From Prevotella sp. (GTDB lineage Bacteria > Bacteroidota > Bacteroidia > Bacteroidales > Bacteroidaceae), in NCBI GenBank assembly GCA_017417465.1, contig JAFPZD010000250.1, positions 1 to 64,000 of the forward strand: a stretch of DNA of 64,000 nt. The letters run 5' to 3'. A model generated the notes under the pieces. The model did not search any database. It was not told where the DNA came from and saw only the letters and a list, made by a program, of their open reading frames with translations. Position numbers and translations under genes: made by a program. This document shows positions 23,584 through 32,148 of the stretch, one piece after another. Position 1 is the first letter of the stretch; the number at the start of each line of letters is the position of its first letter.

Positions 23584-26136
23584 ATGAAAGTGATGAAATT
23601 CGGCGGAACCAGCGTCGGTTCCGTAGAGAGTATCTTGAGCCTTAAACGTATTGTTGAGGCCGAACAGGAACCTATCATCGTCGTGGTGAGTGCCCTTGGA
23701 GGCATCACCGACCGTCTGATAGCCACCTCACAAATGGCCCTGCGGGGCGAGGAGCGCTGGCGCGAGGAGTTTGAATCCATGCGTTCACGCCACCACGAGA
23801 TGGTGGAGGCCGTCATCGGCGACACCGACAAGAAGCAAGCCCTCTTGACCACGCTCGACGACATGTTCGAGCAGCTGCGTTCCATCTTCTACGGTGTGTT
23901 TCTCATCCATGACCTCAGCCCGAAGACCGAGGCAGCCATCGCCAGCTATGGCGAGCGTCTGAGCTCACACATTGTGGCAAACCTGATCAACGGCGGGCAG
24001 CGCATTAATGCCCGCGACTTCATACGCACTACCAAGAAGCAGGGCAAGCACGTGCTCGACGCCGAGCTGACGTATAAGCTGGTGAGGAAAACATTTGGAA
24101 TTGAGAATTCGGAATTGAGAATTGAGAATTCTGAACTTGAGAATTACAGTTACGCTCAAGGACTGGAAGCGACCAGCAAGACCAATCATAATTCTCAATC
24201 CCAAATTCTCAATTCACAATTCTCAATTCTCAATAGAGAAAAGGTGGCTGTTGTCCCAGGCTTCATTGCCCGTGACCGCGACACCGGCGAGACCACCAAC
24301 CTGGGGCGCGGCGGCAGCGACTACACTGCCGCCATCATTGCTGCTGCCCTCGATGCTGACATGCTGGAAATATGGACCGACGTCGACGGCTTCATGACTG
24401 CCGACCCGAAGGTCATCAAGACGGCCTACACCATCAACGAGCTGTCGTATGTCGAAGCCATGGAGCTGTGCAACTTCGGCGCGAAGGTGGTCTACCCGCC
24501 AACCATCTATCCCGTCTGTATCAAAAACATCCCCATTCGGGTGAAGAACACCTTCAACCCCGAGCATCCTGGCACGCTCATCAAGCAGAAGATTGACAAC
24601 GACCACAAGCCCATCAAGGGCATCTCGAGCATCAAGGGCACGACGCTCATCACCGTGACGGGCCTTTCGATGGTGGGTGTCATCGGCGTCAACCGCCGCA
24701 TATTCTCCGTACTGGCTGAGCACGGCATCTCAGTGTTTATGGTCTCGCAGGCTTCGTCAGAGAACAGCACCTCCATCGGTGTGCGTGACGAGGATGCCGA
24801 CCGCGCCGTCGAAGTGCTCAACATCGAGTTCGCCAAAGAAATTGTCACCGGTGCGATGTTCCCCATGCAGGCCGAACGGGGACTGGCTACCATCGCCATC
24901 GTGGGCGAGAATATGAAGCACACGCCAGGCATTGCCGGTAAGCTGTTTGGCACGCTGGGACGTAGTGGTATCTCGGTCATCGCCTGTGCCCAAGGTGCCT
25001 CTGAGACGAACATCTCGTTCGTCGTCGACGCCCGTTTCCTGCGCAAGTCACTCAACGTGCTCCACGACTCGTTCTTCCTCTCGGAATACAAGGTGCTGAA
25101 CCTCTTCATCTGCGGCATTGGCACCGTGGGTGGCAACCTCATCGAACAGATTCGCTCACAATATGAGACACTGAAGGAGACGCGTCAGCTAAAGCTGAAC
25201 GTCGTGGGCATCGCTTCATCGAAAAAGGCCGTCTTCAACCGCGACGGCATTGACCTGACAAACTACCGCGAACAGATGGAGGACAGCGACATCGAGCGCC
25301 TGAAGAACGAGGTCATTGGCATGAACATCTTTAACTCGGTGTTCGTAGACTGCACCGCCTCGCCCGACGTGGCCGACCTCTATCAGACGTTCCTCGACCA
25401 TAACATCTCGGTCGTTACGGCCAATAAGATTGCCGCCTCGGGACCCTACGACGACTACCGCCGCCTGAAGCAGACTGCCCTGAAGAAAGGCATCAAGTTC
25501 CTCTTCGAGACCAATGTTGGTGCAGGCCTGCCTATCATCGGCACCATCAACGACTTGCTGAACTCTGGCGACAAGATTCTGCGCATCGAGGCCGTGCTCA
25601 GTGGCACGCTCAACTTCATCTTCAACACTATCGCTGCCGACGTGCCCTTCTCAGAGACCGTTCGCAGGGCCAAGGAAATGGGATACTCAGAACCCGACCC
25701 GCGCATCGACCTCTGCGGCACCGACGTCGTCCGCAAGCTGGTCATTCTGACCCGCGAGGCTGGCTACAAGGTGGAACAGGATGACGTAGAGAAGCATCTC
25801 TTCATGCCCGACGCCTTCTTCGAGGGAGCACTCGATGACTTCTGGAAACAGCTGCCCGCACTCGATGCCGACTTCGAGGCTCGACGACAGCAGCTGGAGC
25901 ACGAACAGAAGCGCTGGCGTTTCGTGGCACGCATGGAGGGCGGCCATACCAGTGTTTCACTTGAGGCTGTCGGCTCCGGCCACCCATTCTATCGTCTGGA
26001 AGGTTCCAACAACATCGTGTTGCTTACCACCGAGCGCTACCGCGAGTACCCCATGCTTATTCAGGGCTACGGTGCCGGTGCAAGCGTAACCGCCGCTGGT
26101 GTCTTCGCAAACATCATGTCTATAGCGAATATCTAA
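23584..26136 (+). CDS. thrA: Bifunctional aspartokinase / homoserine dehydrogenase
   Basis: An 850-aa enzyme catalysing the first step (aspartate phosphorylation) and the third step (homoserine formation) of threonine/methionine synthesis. The aspartokinase starts MKVMKFGGTSVGSVESILS and includes GRGGSDYTAAIIAAALDA. ACT regulatory segments follow (about residues 325-460), then the NAD-binding LNLFICGIGTVGGNLIEQI at about 505. An earlier in-frame ATG at 23545 lies within the promoter box and is rejected. Residues about 172-219 are a low-complexity insert (IENSELRIENSE ... ILNSQFSILN) not expected in the family. It comes from inverted GAATTGAGAATT repeats at 24097-24234 and sits between conserved LVRKTF and VAVVPGF. 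The next threonine genes are separated from it by a restriction-modification pair. Confidence 0.93.
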   Translation: MKVMKFGGTSVGSVESILSLKRIVEAEQEPIIVVVSALGGITDRLIATSQMALRGEERWREEFESMRSRHHEMVEAVIGDTDKKQALLTTLDDMFEQLRSIFYGVFLIHDLSPKTEAAIASYGERLSSHIVANLINGGQRINARDFIRTTKKQGKHVLDAELTYKLVRKTFGIENSELRIENSELENYSYAQGLEATSKTNHNSQSQILNSQFSILNREKVAVVPGFIARDRDTGETTNLGRGGSDYTAAIIAAALDADMLEIWTDVDGFMTADPKVIKTAYTINELSYVEAMELCNFGAKVVYPPTIYPVCIKNIPIRVKNTFNPEHPGTLIKQKIDNDHKPIKGISSIKGTTLITVTGLSMVGVIGVNRRIFSVLAEHGISVFMVSQASSENSTSIGVRDEDADRAVEVLNIEFAKEIVTGAMFPMQAERGLATIAIVGENMKHTPGIAGKLFGTLGRSGISVIACAQGASETNISFVVDARFLRKSLNVLHDSFFLSEYKVLNLFICGIGTVGGNLIEQIRSQYETLKETRQLKLNVVGIASSKKAVFNRDGIDLTNYREQMEDSDIERLKNEVIGMNIFNSVFVDCTASPDVADLYQTFLDHNISVVTANKIAASGPYDDYRRLKQTALKKGIKFLFETNVGAGLPIIGTINDLLNSGDKILRIEAVLSGTLNFIFNTIAADVPFSETVRRAKEMGYSEPDPRIDLCGTDVVRKLVILTREAGYKVEQDDVEKHLFMPDAFFEGALDDFWKQLPALDADFEARRQQLEHEQKRWRFVARMEGGHTSVSLEAVGSGHPFYRLEGSNNIVLLTTERYREYPMLIQGYGAGASVTAAGVFANIMSIANI
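24097..24234 (+). repeat. In-frame inverted GAATTGAG repeat insert in thrA
   Basis: The left part (24097-24145) is made of AATTGAGAATT units. The right part (24188-24234) is made of the reverse complement, AATTCTCAATT. They flank about 42 bases of other sequence. The messenger could fold into a long AT-rich stem. The reading frame is intact across it. Confidence 0.9.
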
Positions 26137-26142
26137 GTAAGA

Positions 26143-27129
26143 ATGGAATATACTTCGATTGAGATCTGTGCAGGTGCGGGAGGTCAGGCACTTGGACTGG
26201 AAATGGCGGGGTTTTCTCATCAGGTACTGGTGGAGTATGAAAAGGAATACTGCGATTGCCTGAAAAAGAACCGTCCTCTGTGGAACGTGAAATGTATGGA
26301 CGTGAGACAGTTTGATGGTCAGCCTTATAAAGGAAAAATTGATTTACTCGCTGGAGGTGTGCCGTGCCCTCCTTTCAGCATCGCAGGTAAACAACTTGGT
26401 GCTGATGACGAACGCGATTTGTTTCCCCAGATGCTCCGGCTAGTGGAGGAAATCGACCCAAAGGTTGTGATGATTGAGAATGTGCGCGGTTTCCTTGGTA
26501 AACTGTTCGATAATTACCGCAACAGCATCATCGTCCATTTGAACCAATTGGGCTACAACGTCCATTTACGACTGCTGAACGCCTCTGACTATGGGGTGCC
26601 CCAACTCCGGCCACGAGCCATTATTATTGGCGTGAGGACTGATATTTATGATTTGTTTACGTTCCCGCAGCCAAAGCCAATGCAAATGAAAAGTGTGGGT
26701 GACACGCTTTACGACCTAATGTCGGCCAATGGCTGGCATGGGGCTGAGCGATGGCGGGCGAAAGCTGATAAGATTGCCCCAACGCTTGTCGGAGGCAGCA
26801 AGAGACATGGCGGTCCTGACCTTGGTCCAACTCGCGCCCGTGAGGCTTGGGCCAAGATGGGCATAGATGGAAGAGGTATAGCCAATGAGGCACCGCCTGC
26901 AAACTTTGAAGGAATGCCTCGGCTCACGCCACGGATGATGGCAAGGCTACAGGGATTCCCAGACGATTGGCAATTTGGCGTTCGTAAAACTACGGCCTGC
27001 CGGATGATTGGCAATGCTTTCCCGCCGCCCGTTGCTTGTGAAGTAGGACTCAGAATAAAACAAGTTTTAGATTATGTTAGCATTGATAGTAGAAGCACGC
27101 AGGAAATACCACGCAGAGCTGTTGGCTAA
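26143..27129 (+). CDS. Type II DNA (cytosine-5) methyltransferase, partner of NgoMIV-like enzyme
   Basis: A 328-aa C5-cytosine methyltransferase. Ordered motifs are visible: I (ICAGAGGQALGLEMAGF), IV (GGVPCPPFS with the catalytic Cys, PCP rather than PCQ), VI (MIENVRGFLG), VIII (QLRPRAIIIG), and IX-X (LTPRMMARLQGFPDDW and MIGNAFPPPVACEVG). The segment between VIII and IX (about residues 195-255, SKRHGGPDLGPTRAREAW) is the target-recognition region. Given its partner, methylation within GCCGGC is predicted. It starts 6 bases after thrA and overlaps the nuclease gene by 56 bases. Base composition and codon use look more AT-rich than in the flanking threonine genes, suggesting transfer. Confidence 0.9.
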   Translation: MEYTSIEICAGAGGQALGLEMAGFSHQVLVEYEKEYCDCLKKNRPLWNVKCMDVRQFDGQPYKGKIDLLAGGVPCPPFSIAGKQLGADDERDLFPQMLRLVEEIDPKVVMIENVRGFLGKLFDNYRNSIIVHLNQLGYNVHLRLLNASDYGVPQLRPRAIIIGVRTDIYDLFTFPQPKPMQMKSVGDTLYDLMSANGWHGAERWRAKADKIAPTLVGGSKRHGGPDLGPTRAREAWAKMGIDGRGIANEAPPANFEGMPRLTPRMMARLQGFPDDWQFGVRKTTACRMIGNAFPPPVACEVGLRIKQVLDYVSIDSRSTQEIPRRAVG

Positions 27130-27931
27130 CGGCGTGCTGACCATTGACGCGAAAGGTGTTCCAAGCAATGCTGATCGCTCGTCGAAACTCTCCATTGCCA
27201 TCGCACAGGGTATTGCCCACCGGTTGATGGCTAATGTACAGGAGAAAGCCCTCGGACAGACTGCTGGAGCGCAGTTTGAACAGCTGAATATGGAATTTAT
27301 TGAGGCCACGTTTCCGTATTTGCAGAACCTGCGTCCCGGCAAGTGGCACATAGCCAAGCTCGGCAACCGCAATAGTATCAAGACCAGCAGTTTTGCCCAG
27401 TATGAGCACCTTGACTATCTCAGTCATCTGACAAAAGAAGATGCTCGTTTGGCTGCTAGTATGGGCAACGACTACATGGTAGCCCCCGACGTGGTAGTCT
27501 ATCGCGAGACTGAACCCGACGAGGTCATCAACGAACAGCAGGTCATCGTCGACGATTCAGTCAGCTTTTTGTCCGACATCCGGAAGAAATGCGGTGGTCT
27601 GCCTATCCTCCACGCTTCTGTATCTGCCAAATGGACTATGCGCAGCGACCGCGCGCAGAATAGTCGCACCGAGGCACTTGGCCTTATACGCAATCGAAAG
27701 GGACACTTGCCCCATATTGTTGTAGTGACCGGCGAACCGATGCCTGCTCGTATTGCTTCCCTTGCCTTGGGGACGGGAGACATCGACTGCGTATATCATT
27801 TCGCCCTCAATGAACTCGTTGAAGCCGTCAAAAATATTGGTGCCGAAGATTCCATGGAGATGCTCAACATCCTCATTAGAGGCAAACGCCTCAAAGACAT
27901 CAGCGACTTACCGCTGGATTTGGCTGTATAA
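27074..27931 (+). CDS. NgoMIV-family type II restriction endonuclease (predicted GCCGGC)
   Basis: A 285-aa restriction endonuclease closely resembling NgoMIV (G^CCGGC, 286 aa) as I remember that sequence. The active-site residues fall one position earlier than in NgoMIV: Glu69, Asp139 (YMVAPDVV), Lys186 and Glu200. The recognition motif KWTMRSDRAQNSRTE gives Arg190, Asp192 and Arg193, matching NgoMIV Arg191, Asp193 and Arg194. The C-terminus GKRLKDISDLPLDLAV also agrees. The start at 27074 overlaps the methyltransferase by 56 bases, typical of a co-transferred pair, and the N-terminus aligns from residue 3 on. It would cut unmodified incoming DNA. Confidence 0.92.
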   Translation: MLALIVEARRKYHAELLANGVLTIDAKGVPSNADRSSKLSIAIAQGIAHRLMANVQEKALGQTAGAQFEQLNMEFIEATFPYLQNLRPGKWHIAKLGNRNSIKTSSFAQYEHLDYLSHLTKEDARLAASMGNDYMVAPDVVVYRETEPDEVINEQQVIVDDSVSFLSDIRKKCGGLPILHASVSAKWTMRSDRAQNSRTEALGLIRNRKGHLPHIVVVTGEPMPARIASLALGTGDIDCVYHFALNELVEAVKNIGAEDSMEMLNILIRGKRLKDISDLPLDLAV

Positions 27932-27947
27932 GTTTTTTACAATAATA

Positions 27948-29168
27948 ATGAAGCACATCATCATTCTAGGCGACGGCATGGCCGACCACCCAGTTGAGCG
28001 GCTCGGCGGCAAGACGCTGCTACAGTATGCCGACACCCCCACTATGGACCTGCTGGCCAAAATGGGGCGCACGGGACGGCTCATCACCGTGCCCGACGGT
28101 TTCCCACCGGGCTCTGAGGTAGCAAATACCGCTATATTAGGTTACGACCTGAACAAGGTGTACGAGGGGCGCGGCCCCTTGGAGGCCGCCAGTATCGGCT
28201 ATGAGATGGGCCCCGACGACTTGGCATTACGCTGCAACCTCATTAATATCGGTGATGGCAAAATCGTCACTCACAACGGTGGAAACCTGCAGACCGAGGA
28301 TGCCCGCTTGCTCATCGACTACCTCAACGAGCACCTTGGCAGCGATACAGTAAAGTTCATCACTGGTATTCAGTACAGACACTTATTAGTGATCAAAGGC
28401 GGCTCGAAACACATCGAGTGCGCACCGCCCCACGACCACCCCAACGAGGAATGGCAGCCATTACTCGTGAAAGCAGAGAAAGGGTTTGAACAAGAAGCGA
28501 AGGACACTGTCGACTTAATCAACAACCTCATCCTTCGCTCGCAGGAACTGCTGCCCCAGCACCCCTACAACCAGGAGAAGGCCCGTCGCGGCGAGCGTCA
28601 GGCCAACAGCATCTGGCCATGGAGCGGTGGCTACCGCCCGTCGATGCAGACGCTACAAGAGCTGTACCCACAAGTGAAGTCCGGCTCGGTCATCTCGGCC
28701 GTCGACCTTATCCGTGGTATCGGCCACTACGCCGGTCTCGACATCATTGAGGTGGAAGGCGCCACAGGACTTGCCGACACAAACTACGAGGGCAAGGCAC
28801 GTGCCGCCATCGATGCCCTCCACCATCAGGACTTCGTATTCGTTCACGTAGAGGCCAGCGATGAGGCCGGTCATGACGGTGACCTCGACCTCAAGCTGAC
28901 AACCATCGAGAACCTTGACCGTCGGCTTGTCAAGCCCATCTATGAAGCAACCCTGCAAATGGACGAGCCCGTCTGCATTGCCGTGCTCCCCGACCACCTC
29001 ACTCCCGTCGAGATGCGTATCCATGTGGGCGAGCCTGTGCCCTTCCTTATATATTATAAAGGTATAGAGCCCGATGCCGTGCAGCAGTACGACGAGGTTT
29101 CGTGCGTCTCCGGCGGCTACGGTCTGCTGCGCCTGCACGAGTTCATGGAGACGCTAATGAGCGTATAG
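27948..29168 (+). CDS. ApgM-type homoserine kinase (phosphoglycerate-mutase-like)
   Basis: A 406-aa protein of the cofactor-independent phosphoglycerate mutase (aPGAM/ApgM) family. In Bacteroidota the member next to the threonine genes is taken to be the homoserine kinase that replaces ThrB. The N-terminus IIILGDGMADHPVERLGGKT carries the first metal Asp. ANTAILGYDLNKVYEGRGPLE has the Ser/Thr nucleophile region, and HVEASDEAGHDGDLDLK and AVLPDHLTPVEMRIHVGEPVPF hold the remaining metal ligands. The frame is open upstream to 27753, but that part overlaps the nuclease gene, so MKHIIILGDG is the start, 16 bases after the nuclease stop. It depends on thrA or RM transcripts, as no promoter box is seen. 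Confidence 0.88.
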   Translation: MKHIIILGDGMADHPVERLGGKTLLQYADTPTMDLLAKMGRTGRLITVPDGFPPGSEVANTAILGYDLNKVYEGRGPLEAASIGYEMGPDDLALRCNLINIGDGKIVTHNGGNLQTEDARLLIDYLNEHLGSDTVKFITGIQYRHLLVIKGGSKHIECAPPHDHPNEEWQPLLVKAEKGFEQEAKDTVDLINNLILRSQELLPQHPYNQEKARRGERQANSIWPWSGGYRPSMQTLQELYPQVKSGSVISAVDLIRGIGHYAGLDIIEVEGATGLADTNYEGKARAAIDALHHQDFVFVHVEASDEAGHDGDLDLKLTTIENLDRRLVKPIYEATLQMDEPVCIAVLPDHLTPVEMRIHVGEPVPFLIYYKGIEPDAVQQYDEVSCVSGGYGLLRLHEFMETLMSV

Positions 29169-29195
29169 GCATCCGACATTCACTGATTCGCAAGC

Positions 29196-32042
29196 ATGGA
29201 TAAAAGAACACTCCTTCTGGCAATGGCCATGACATGCCTGTCGGCTGCACAGGCCAAAGATTACAACATCGTGAGCTACGGTGCTAAGAACGACACCACT
29301 GTGCTGAGCACCACGGCCCTGCAACGGGCCATCGACGAATGCTCGCAGGCCGGCGGCGGAAGGGTGGTGATTCCCACGGGCAACTACAAGATTGGCTCCA
29401 TCGAGCTGCGGAGTAATGTCCACCTCCACTTTGAGCAGGGGGCGACGCTCTACGGCAGCACTCGGCTTGAAGACTATCGCCCGATGAAGTCCGACTACGT
29501 GTCGCTACGTACACAAACCACAACCATCCAACTCATCTACGCCGACAAGGTGAAGAACGTCTGCATCGATGGCCACGGCACCATCGACGGACGCGGACGG
29601 GCATTCAAGAAGCTCTCATGGAACGATGAGGGTATCACGCGGCCCCACCTCCTGCGCTTCATCCAGAGCGCAGACATTACAATCCGCGACATCACACTAT
29701 GCAACAGCGGCTGCTGGATGCAGCACTATTTGGCCTGCGACCGTCTGCACATCGATGGCATCAAGGTGTTCAACCGTAACAACTACAACAACGATGCCCT
29801 CGATCTGGACGGCTGCCATGACGTCATCGTGACAAACATCATGGCCGACTCAGACGATGATGCCATCACCCTGAAGTCGACATCGCCACGGCTCTGTGAA
29901 AACGTCCGCATTAGCGACTGCGTGGTGTCGAGCCACTGCAATGCCGTGAAGTTAGGTACTGAGACAAACGGGGGCTTCCGTAACATCAGCATCAGCGGCA
30001 TCGTTGTCAAACCAAGCAGCGACCAACAGGAAAAGTTCTTTGGACAGTGGACTGGCTCGTCGGCCATCTCATTGGAAATTGTCGACGGCGGCGTGCTGGA
30101 GAACGTCAATGTCTCTGACATCAACGTCGAGGGCACCGAATCGCCTATCTTCATCCGTCTGGGCAACCGCGGACGAGGCTACATGTTAAGAGATGGGAAG
30201 GGCACGCTGAGTGGCAATGGCAACGAAGACACGATTGCCGAACTGATTCCCATCGACCACATAGGCCGCATCAATGGTGTACGCCTCGACAACATACAGA
30301 TTCGAAATGCCGGCCCAACGGGCTGCAGCATCACTGGTCTGCCCGGTCATCCAGTGGAGAACGTCAGCCTGTCGAACATCACCCTGCACCACAAGGGGGG
30401 CGTGGGCTTTGCCGAGCTGCCAACCATTGAGAAGGCGCTGAAAGACGAGAAGGAGAAAGAGTATCCCGAAGCCACGATGTGGGGCAGTCTGCCAGCCAAG
30501 GGATTTTACGTGCGCCATGCCCGCAACGTGCAATTCCAGAACATCCAGGTAATGACCGAGCTGCCCGATGCCCGCCCCGACTATGTACGCGTGGACACGG
30601 AGGACTTGCGGTGGGGAGACTTGGGCGACGGTACCTATCGTAACCCCGTGCTAAACGCTGACTTCTCTGACCCCGACGTCATACGCGTTGGCGAGAAATA
30701 CTATATGGTGGCTTCCGACTTCCATTTCATCGGCATGCAGGTGCTGGAGAGCGACGACATGGTGAACTGGCGCTACATCAGCCAAATCTATTCGCGCTTC
30801 GACGAACCGGGATGGGATGAGAATCGCCACTACGCCGGCGGTTCATGGGCACCCGCAATCCGCTACCACGACGGGCTGTTCTACGTCTACTTTTGTACAC
30901 CCGACGAAGGTCTCTTCATGGCTACGGCAAAGGATGTCCACGGTCCGTGGAGTCCGCTCCATTTGGTGAAGCGCGTGGAAAAATGGGAAGACCCCTGTCC
31001 ACTGTGGGACGACGACGGTCAGGCTTATCTGGGCCGTAGCCGTCATGGTGCAGGACCAATCATCGTCCACAAAATGTCGGCCGACGGACGACAGCTGCTC
31101 GACGACGGTGTCACTGTCTACACAGGTCCCGTGGCCGAAGGCACAAAGTTCCTTAAGCGCAATGGCTACTACTACTTGATTATCCCGGAAGGTGGCGTAG
31201 GGCAGGGTTGGCAGACGGTGCTTCGCTCGCGTAACATCTACGGTCCCTATGAGCGGCGCGTGGTGCTGGAACAAGGCTCAACGCGCATCAACGGACCGCA
31301 TCAGGGAGCATTGGTCGACACGCCCACTGGAGAGTGGTGGTTCTACCATTTCCAGGAGACGCCTGTGCTCGGGCGTGTGGTCCATCTGCAACCAGCACGC
31401 TGGCAGAATGACTGGCCACTCATGGGCGCTGACCTCGACGGCAACGGCATCGGCGAGCCTGTTGATGTGTGGCAGAGTCCCCTACCCTCTCGGCCTACAA
31501 CGCTCCAGACTGATGATGAGTTCGATGGTACTCTCGGCCTTCAATGGCAATGGAACCATAACCCGCTCAACGCTTACTGGAACCTCACGGAGCGCAAGGG
31601 CTGGCTGACCATCCACGCCCTGCCCGCCGACAGTCTGAAGGACTGTCACAACATGCTCACCCAGAAAGTCGTAGGATACATGAGCGAAAGCACGACATTG
31701 CTCACCCAGACGGGACAATGTTATGCTGGTCTCTTCTGTATCGGCAGACAGTTCCGAGCCATCGGCCTTTGTCAGCAGGGCGTCTTTGTCGAAGCCAATG
31801 GCCAACGGCAAATCGTCAAAGCGGGCAAATACCCCAAACTCTACCTTCGCATCACCAACGACTGTCAGCAGAACAGCCACCAGTTCGCCTACAGCACCGA
31901 CGGACAGCAGTTCACACCCGTCGGCGACCCCTTCCCCATGCGTGCCGGCTATTGGAAAGGCATCCGCGTGGGGCTCTTCTGCTACGGCCACGACGGAAAG
32001 GCACAGTTCGACTACTTCCACAGCCAACAGACAAATCTCTGA
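29196..32042 (+). CDS. Secreted GH28-GH43 fusion (pectin-active)
   Basis: A 948-aa exported two-enzyme protein. After the signal peptide (MDKRTLLLAMAMTCLSAAQA) the first half (about 22-460) is a GH28 right-handed beta-helix of polygalacturonase type: DYNIVSYGAKNDTT, NNDALDLDGCHDVIV and ADSDDDAITLKS carry the catalytic aspartates. The second half begins GTYRNPVLNADFSDPDVIR at about 474, the GH43 five-blade propeller, with base Asp in DPDV, a middle Asp in WEDPCPLWDDDG and acid Glu in VAEGTKFLKR. A C-terminal beta-sandwich follows (about 770-948). It should act on pectin side chains and backbone. It lies between apgM and thrC on the same strand, an odd place for a CAZyme. Confidence 0.88.
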   Translation: MDKRTLLLAMAMTCLSAAQAKDYNIVSYGAKNDTTVLSTTALQRAIDECSQAGGGRVVIPTGNYKIGSIELRSNVHLHFEQGATLYGSTRLEDYRPMKSDYVSLRTQTTTIQLIYADKVKNVCIDGHGTIDGRGRAFKKLSWNDEGITRPHLLRFIQSADITIRDITLCNSGCWMQHYLACDRLHIDGIKVFNRNNYNNDALDLDGCHDVIVTNIMADSDDDAITLKSTSPRLCENVRISDCVVSSHCNAVKLGTETNGGFRNISISGIVVKPSSDQQEKFFGQWTGSSAISLEIVDGGVLENVNVSDINVEGTESPIFIRLGNRGRGYMLRDGKGTLSGNGNEDTIAELIPIDHIGRINGVRLDNIQIRNAGPTGCSITGLPGHPVENVSLSNITLHHKGGVGFAELPTIEKALKDEKEKEYPEATMWGSLPAKGFYVRHARNVQFQNIQVMTELPDARPDYVRVDTEDLRWGDLGDGTYRNPVLNADFSDPDVIRVGEKYYMVASDFHFIGMQVLESDDMVNWRYISQIYSRFDEPGWDENRHYAGGSWAPAIRYHDGLFYVYFCTPDEGLFMATAKDVHGPWSPLHLVKRVEKWEDPCPLWDDDGQAYLGRSRHGAGPIIVHKMSADGRQLLDDGVTVYTGPVAEGTKFLKRNGYYYLIIPEGGVGQGWQTVLRSRNIYGPYERRVVLEQGSTRINGPHQGALVDTPTGEWWFYHFQETPVLGRVVHLQPARWQNDWPLMGADLDGNGIGEPVDVWQSPLPSRPTTLQTDDEFDGTLGLQWQWNHNPLNAYWNLTERKGWLTIHALPADSLKDCHNMLTQKVVGYMSESTTLLTQTGQCYAGLFCIGRQFRAIGLCQQGVFVEANGQRQIVKAGKYPKLYLRITNDCQQNSHQFAYSTDGQQFTPVGDPFPMRAGYWKGIRVGLFCYGHDGKAQFDYFHSQQTNL

Positions 32043-32091
32043 GACATGGAAGAAAAGTGCCGGAAAGCTTTGCCGTTACAGCTTTTTTGTG

Positions 32092-32099
32092 TACCTTTG
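32092..32099 (+). promoter_or_regulatory. Promoter TTTG-N19-TACCTTTG for thrC
   Basis: TTTG at 32069-32072, a 19-base spacer and TACCTTTG at 32092-32099, 49 bases before thrC. It gives thrC its own promoter, independent of the interrupted operon. Confidence 0.75.
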
Positions 32100-32148
32100 C
32101 ACCAGAAAGACAAAGACTTAGACATTCACAACGAATAACAATCACAAT

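Noticed and set aside
26143-27931. Depletion of GCCGGC sites as evidence of a long-resident restriction system
   Set aside because: GCCGGC is easily found elsewhere in the window (for example near 730, 800, 3963 and 49490), so no depletion is evident by eye.
27753-27947. N-terminal extension of the ApgM-type homoserine kinase
   Set aside because: These codons overlap the restriction nuclease C-terminus in another frame, and the conserved IIILGDGMADH begins at 27948.
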